DNA from: JAWXTS01 sp044433305
GTDB lineage: Bacteria; Bacteroidota; Bacteroidia; Bacteroidales; Rikenellaceae
Direction of reading: 5' to 3'
Length of the DNA stretch: 27,376 nt
NCBI GenBank assembly: GCA_044433305.1
Contig: JAWXTS010000016.1
Coordinates: forward strand, 1-27,376
A model generated the notes under the pieces. The model saw nothing but the letters and a program-made list of their open reading frames with translations. It searched no databases and was not told the DNA's origin. Shown here one piece after another: positions 23,399 through 27,376 of this stretch. The translations under genes were made by a program, and so were the position numbers. Position 1 is the stretch's first letter. Every line of letters begins with the position of its first letter.

Positions 23399-25525
23399 TT
23401 AGTCAAACTTGACCTTTGTGTTAGTATTGTGGAAAACAAAGGACATCTCGTCCGTTTGCTCTTCTATACGTTTGGCTGTTGGCTTGCCAGCACCGTGACC
23501 AGCATTGGTGTCTATACGTATCAATGTTGGGTTGTCTCCTGTTTGAGCAGCCTGCAATGTTGCAGCAAACTTAAACGAGTGAGCAGGCACAACACGGTCG
23601 TCATGGTCACCCGTTGTAACCATAGTTGCAGGATAGCTAACGCCAGCCTTGATATTATGTAGTGGAGAATATTTGTAGATATACTCAAATTGGTCTGCAT
23701 AGTCGCTGCTGCCATACTCTACTGCCCAGCCCCAGCCGATAGTAAACTTATGATAGCGCAACATATCCAACACTCCTACCGCTGGCAAAGCCACAGCGAA
23801 TAGGTCTGGACGCTGAACCATGCAAGCACCAACCAAAAGACCTCCGTTGCTAGCACCCGAGATAGCAAGCTTCGCGCTTGAAGTGTAACCCTCGCTAATA
23901 AGGTACTCGCCAGCAGAGATAAAGTCATCGAAGACATTCTGTTTGTTCTCCAACATACCTGCCTTGTGCCAATCTTCGCCATACTCGCTACCACCACGTA
24001 GGTTGGCAACAGCATAAACGCCGCCCTGCTCAAGAAGAGCTATACACTTAGGTATGAAGCCTGGAGTCAAAGGAATACTAAAACCACCATAGCCATAAAG
24101 TATTGTTGGGTTAGTACCGTCAAGCACTATATCTTTGCCATGAATAATAAACATAGACACCTCTGTGCCATCTTTGCTAGGATAGAACACCTGCTCACAA
24201 ACATACAGAGATGGATCAAAGCTCAACTCTGGTGCTGTATATAGAGTGGACTTGTCGCCCTCGACATCATACTCATAAACAGAGCCTGGAGTTGTATAGC
24301 TAGTATAAGAGTAGTAAAGAGTTTTTTGCGACTCCTTGCCATCAAAACCGCTGACCGTACCTATACCCGGAAGCTCAACATCCTTAGGGTTTGAGCCGTC
24401 AAGGTCATAACGCACGATTTTGGTCTGCGCTTTCTCTAGGTAGTTTGCAAAGATGTAACCTCCTGCAACACTAACGCCATTAAGCATAAGTGGAGATTTG
24501 TCTGCAATAACATCCTGCATCTTAGGATTTGCTTGAGCCAAGTTCATCTTAACAAGGCGGTAGCAAGGTGCATCGTTATTGGTATAAACATAAACCTCAT
24601 CACCCTTGGCATGAAGCACCTCGTAGTCATAATCAAAGCCTTTGAGAAGAGTCTTGAAAGGAGCCTTTGAGTTATGCTTTCTGTACATTATCTCGCTACC
24701 ACTTGTACCCTCAGAGCCATTGATAAACACATATTTATCGTCGCTACCAACCACAGCATGGAAGTAACGTAGAGGATGCTCTGGGTCATAGTACACAAGT
24801 TCGTCTTTGCTTTGAGGCTCGCCAATCTTGTGGAAATATACTTTATGGAAGTCATTACGTGCAGAGTAAGCATTGCTTGTAGGTGCGTCATAACGGCTAT
24901 AATAGAAACCATCACGTGTCCATACAGCCTCAGAGAACTTAACCCACTCCAAAACATCGTCAAGGTCCTTGCCTGTTTCTACATCACGGATGCGAATCTC
25001 GGTCCAGTCTGAACCCGAAGCAGCCACCGAATATGCCGCGTACTTATCGTCCTTAGAGAATGTGACGCTAGAGAGCGCGACAGTACCATCTTCGGACAAG
25101 GTATTTGGATCTAGGAACACTTCTGCCTGACCATCAGCACCTTTTTTTCGGTATAATATACTTTGATTCTGCAATCCATCGTTATCAAAGAAAAAGTAAT
25201 AGTCGCCCACTTGCTCTGGAGCACCCGTCTTACGATAGTTCCACAACTGGGTCAGACGCTCGCGAATAGCATCGCGCGAAGGAATCTGAGATAGATAATC
25301 AGACGTAACTTCATTTTGAGCTTTAACCCACTCAGCGGTAGCCTCGGAGTTATCATCTTCGAGCCAACGATATGGATCAGCAACTTTGGTTCCGAAATAA
25401 TCGTCAACAGTGCCGTCGTTTGCAGTAGTTGGATAAGGTTTCAAAACAATCTTAGGATTAGAATTACAAGACACCATAACCATGGCTAGTGGAGCAAGTA
25501 AATAAGTTAAAATTTTTCTCTTCAT
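23399..25525 (-). CDS. Prolyl oligopeptidase, S9A family, lipoprotein
   Basis: Serine peptidase that cleaves short peptides after proline. The 708 residues begin with a lipoprotein signal, MKRKILTYLL then a hydrophobic run to VMVSC, so Cys20 is probably lipidated and the enzyme faces the periplasm or outer membrane. The N-terminal half is the seven-bladed beta-propeller gate (for example DPYRWLEDDN at its entry). The C-terminal alpha/beta-hydrolase domain has GYGGFSIPLTPGF, ANLRGGSEYGEDWHKAG, and a complete triad: Ser559 in GASNGG, Asp642/643 in GDHDDRVVP, and His677 in NAGHGAG. Spacing matches porcine POP (554, 641, 680). A hairpin with a T-tract follows the stop. Upstream, TACTTTTG (25566 to 25559) is a possible minus-strand -7 element. 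Confidence 0.95.
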   Translation of the reverse strand: MKRKILTYLLAPLAMVMVSCNSNPKIVLKPYPTTANDGTVDDYFGTKVADPYRWLEDDNSEATAEWVKAQNEVTSDYLSQIPSRDAIRERLTQLWNYRKTGAPEQVGDYYFFFDNDGLQNQSILYRKKGADGQAEVFLDPNTLSEDGTVALSSVTFSKDDKYAAYSVAASGSDWTEIRIRDVETGKDLDDVLEWVKFSEAVWTRDGFYYSRYDAPTSNAYSARNDFHKVYFHKIGEPQSKDELVYYDPEHPLRYFHAVVGSDDKYVFINGSEGTSGSEIMYRKHNSKAPFKTLLKGFDYDYEVLHAKGDEVYVYTNNDAPCYRLVKMNLAQANPKMQDVIADKSPLMLNGVSVAGGYIFANYLEKAQTKIVRYDLDGSNPKDVELPGIGTVSGFDGKESQKTLYYSYTSYTTPGSVYEYDVEGDKSTLYTAPELSFDPSLYVCEQVFYPSKDGTEVSMFIIHGKDIVLDGTNPTILYGYGGFSIPLTPGFIPKCIALLEQGGVYAVANLRGGSEYGEDWHKAGMLENKQNVFDDFISAGEYLISEGYTSSAKLAISGASNGGLLVGACMVQRPDLFAVALPAVGVLDMLRYHKFTIGWGWAVEYGSSDYADQFEYIYKYSPLHNIKAGVSYPATMVTTGDHDDRVVPAHSFKFAATLQAAQTGDNPTLIRIDTNAGHGAGKPTAKRIEEQTDEMSFVFHNTNTKVKFD

Positions 25526-25558
25526 ATATATTTGTCTTTATTGATTACAAATTATATA

Positions 25559-25566
25559 CAAAAGTA
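25559..25566 (-). promoter_or_regulatory. Candidate -7 element of the prolyl oligopeptidase gene
   Basis: On the minus strand TACTTTTG followed by T matches TAnnTTTGY. No good -33 element is seen at the expected distance. It sits 34 nt upstream of the ATG, in the divergent gap shared with dapD. Confidence 0.35.
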
Positions 25567-25604
25567 GTTATTTTTTGTTCAATGCATGACATTGGAAACG
25601 ATTA

Positions 25605-25637
25605 TTTGATAACAACAAATTAATTTTATTACATTTG
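25605..25637 (+). promoter_or_regulatory. Bacteroidota-type promoter of dapD
   Basis: TTTG (25605-25608), 21 nt, then TACATTTG followed by T (25630-25637). Both elements match the consensus. The dapD ATG is 29 nt downstream, so the leader would be about 20-25 nt. Confidence 0.65.
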
Positions 25638-25665
25638 TAGATTAACCACGATATAAATTATAACT

Positions 25666-26517
25666 ATGTATACAGAACTTAAAAACCAAATAGAGACCAT
25701 CTGGGAGAACCAATCTCTATTAGAAACCATCGAATCTCAACAAGCCGTTAAACAAGCTATGGAATTGCTAGACAAAGGTCAACTGCGCACAGCAGAGCCT
25801 ATGGCAAATCCAGACAACATAGAACCAACACCTGAGAACACATTCTGGCAGGTCAACGAATGGGTCAAAAAAGCAGTCTTGATGTACTTCAAAATACAGC
25901 AAATGGATGTTTGCGAGGCTGGCATAATGGAATTTTATGACAAGATGCCACTCAAACGCGGCTACAAAGAGCTTGACGTGCGCGTAGTACCTCAGGCCGT
26001 GGCACGCTATGGCGCGTACCTAGCACCAAAGGTTATTATGATGCCCTCGTATGTTAATATAGGCGCTCACGTGGGTAGCGGAACTATGGTCGACACTTGG
26101 GCCACGGTGGGTTCTTGTGCTCAGATTGGAGCCAACGTTCACCTTAGCGGCGGTGTAGGTATAGGCGGCGTACTAGAGCCACTTCAGGCCTCACCAGTAA
26201 TCGTAGAGGACGGATGCTTCATAGGCTCACGTTGCATCGTTGTTGAGGGTGCCTTTGTTGGTCGCGAAGCAGTGCTTGGAGCAGGTGTAGTTATCACAGG
26301 CTCATCAAAGATTATAGACGTAACGGGCGAGAAACCAGTGGAGTACAAAGGCTTTGTACCTGCTCGCTCGGTAGTCATACCAGGCTTTATAAACAAGCAA
26401 TTTGCAGCAGGTGAATATGGCGTACCTTGTTGCCTTATAATCGGTAAGCGCAAAGAGTCTACCGACAAAAAGACATCGCTAAACGATGCCCTACGCGACT
26501 TTGGCGTACAGGCCTAA
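25666..26517 (+). CDS. dapD: Tetrahydrodipicolinate N-succinyltransferase
   Basis: Transfers succinyl from succinyl-CoA to tetrahydrodipicolinate in the succinylase branch of lysine/diaminopimelate synthesis. At 283 residues it is close to E. coli DapD (274). The N-terminal helical domain contains NTFWQVNEWVKKAVLMYF. The C-terminal half is a left-handed beta-helix of hexapeptide repeats: VIMMPSYVNIGAHVGSGTMV, DTWATVGSCAQIGANVHLSG and GVGIGGVLEP are diagnostic of DapD over other hexapeptide acyltransferases. The gene has its own promoter and is followed after 15 nt by a lipoprotein gene on the same strand. lysC, which makes the precursor, lies about 2.4 kb away on the opposite strand. Confidence 0.96.
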   Translation: MYTELKNQIETIWENQSLLETIESQQAVKQAMELLDKGQLRTAEPMANPDNIEPTPENTFWQVNEWVKKAVLMYFKIQQMDVCEAGIMEFYDKMPLKRGYKELDVRVVPQAVARYGAYLAPKVIMMPSYVNIGAHVGSGTMVDTWATVGSCAQIGANVHLSGGVGIGGVLEPLQASPVIVEDGCFIGSRCIVVEGAFVGREAVLGAGVVITGSSKIIDVTGEKPVEYKGFVPARSVVIPGFINKQFAAGEYGVPCCLIIGKRKESTDKKTSLNDALRDFGVQA

Positions 26518-26532
26518 ACATACTTACCTAAA

Positions 26533-27376
26533 ATGAAATACTTAGCTAAAGCAATTTTTTTGCTATTGCTTGTCATGGTTACAGCCTTCTCGTGCAACGA
26601 CATAGAGGGCATGAGTGACGACAATAGCATAAGGAGTTTCGTTGTCACATCCTACTCTCCAGAGGAATTTGTCCTAGGACAAGTCACTATCGAGGGTGAG
26701 AACATCTATGTCCCTATCGAATATGGTAAGTATATATTCCCTCTGACCATTAGAGCGACTGCCACTTTCGACAAAACCATAGACCAAGTCATTGGTGTTG
26801 ATTTTGACCAAGACATCGTTCTTGAAAGCATAGACACAAAGCTGCGCTTTCGCGTTATGGCCGAGAGCGGCATGACAACCACATATTACATCTGTCCCCA
26901 AGAAGTACCTCTAGAGGAAAGCAACGCCCTCTACACTGCTTTTGAGACTCAGGCCCTATCGCAGGACATACCTCTGTATAGCTCTATGATTCAAGCCTCA
27001 GACAGTTCTATGCACTTTTTCGCCATAGAGGGACAATACCCTATCAGCATAACTCCATTGCTAGAAACCAGTCCACTTGCAAGCTTTGTCGACTTTGACA
27101 ACGGAAGTGACGAACTGGTATTCGAGAGTGTGGAAGACACGTGCAGCGTTAGCATCATGGCCCAGAGTGGATTAATCAAAGAATGGTATTTGCGATTCTT
27201 CAACCTCGAAGTCGCTAATGGGCAAGCTACGAGCAGCACATCGCGCGAGGTGTCTGATTTCAACGCACGCACCGTATCGGCAAGCATAGTATCTGACCAA
27301 GGTCAACACCCAGCAAGCGTAGACGAGATTTATGTAGACAACCTTGACGACAAGATAACAATAGGACTAGTACGCC
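26533..27376 (+). CDS. Lipoprotein with duplicated ~100-residue domain, 3' end missing
   Basis: The frame is open from ATG 26533 to the window end (281 residues visible), so the gene is cut. The N-terminus has a positive start, a hydrophobic run (LLLLVMV) and a lipobox ending TAFSC, giving Cys21 as the lipidated residue; acidic residues follow it (NDIEG), as in many surface-exported Bacteroidota lipoproteins. Two related repeats follow: VDFDQD...LESIDT...RVMAESG...YYI (about 89-120) and VDFDNGS...FESVED...SIMAQSG...YLR (about 186-221). The pattern resembles Ig-like or PCMD-associated domains of Bacteroidota surface lipoproteins, but I cannot name the family with certainty. It lies 15 nt after dapD and is likely co-transcribed. 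Function unknown. Confidence 0.8.
   Translation, partial: MKYLAKAIFLLLLVMVTAFSCNDIEGMSDDNSIRSFVVTSYSPEEFVLGQVTIEGENIYVPIEYGKYIFPLTIRATATFDKTIDQVIGVDFDQDIVLESIDTKLRFRVMAESGMTTTYYICPQEVPLEESNALYTAFETQALSQDIPLYSSMIQASDSSMHFFAIEGQYPISITPLLETSPLASFVDFDNGSDELVFESVEDTCSVSIMAQSGLIKEWYLRFFNLEVANGQATSSTSREVSDFNARTVSASIVSDQGQHPASVDEIYVDNLDDKITIGLVR

Overview
The window looks like a stretch of core chromosome from a member of the Bacteroidota, most likely order Bacteroidales. Four things point there. The gene order purH-mreB-mreC-mreD-mrdA-rodA is familiar from that group. The fructose-1,6-bisphosphatase is the long class III type. IF2 has a very long Gly/Asn/Gln-rich N-terminal linker. At least five intergenic regions carry the Bacteroidota promoter pattern (TTTG or TTG, 19-21 nt, then TAnnTTTG), and almost no start codon has a Shine-Dalgarno sequence. 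Family or genus cannot be resolved from the sequence alone.

Layout: (1) 1-2143, 3' part of infB on +, closed by a strong terminator. (2) 2311-4680, a minus-strand gpsA-pgi operon with its own terminator and promoter. (3) 4899-12049, a plus-strand run with purH (GTG start) followed by the cell-elongation genes mreB, mreC, mreD, mrdA (PBP2) and rodA. (4) 12105-15131, a PMCA-like Ca2+ P-type ATPase and a small lipocalin-like protein, convergent with (5) class III fbp on minus (15128-17119). (6) 17309-20644, metX, purD and an unrecognised multi-pass membrane protein on +. (7) 20887-21792, an AraC-type regulator with a perfect palindrome over its promoter. (8) 21929-21999, tRNA-Gln(TTG), sharing a bidirectional terminator with (9) lysC on minus. 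Upstream of lysC on the same strand is a prolyl oligopeptidase lipoprotein (23399-25525), separated by a terminator-like hairpin right in front of lysC. (10) 25666-window end, dapD and the start of a lipoprotein that is cut by the window edge and contains an internal ~100-residue duplication.

Functional themes: cell elongation (MreBCD, PBP2, RodA); purine synthesis (purH, purD); central carbon and lipid precursors (pgi, fbp, gpsA); and the aspartate pathway (lysC, dapD, metX), which here is spread over three transcription units within about 9 kb. No mobile element, CRISPR array, phage gene or defence system is visible. I do not see a clearly novel system. The best leads are small: the palindromic operator candidate upstream of the AraC gene, the possible attenuator at lysC, the twin covarying terminators, the purD-coupled membrane protein and the duplicated lipoprotein.
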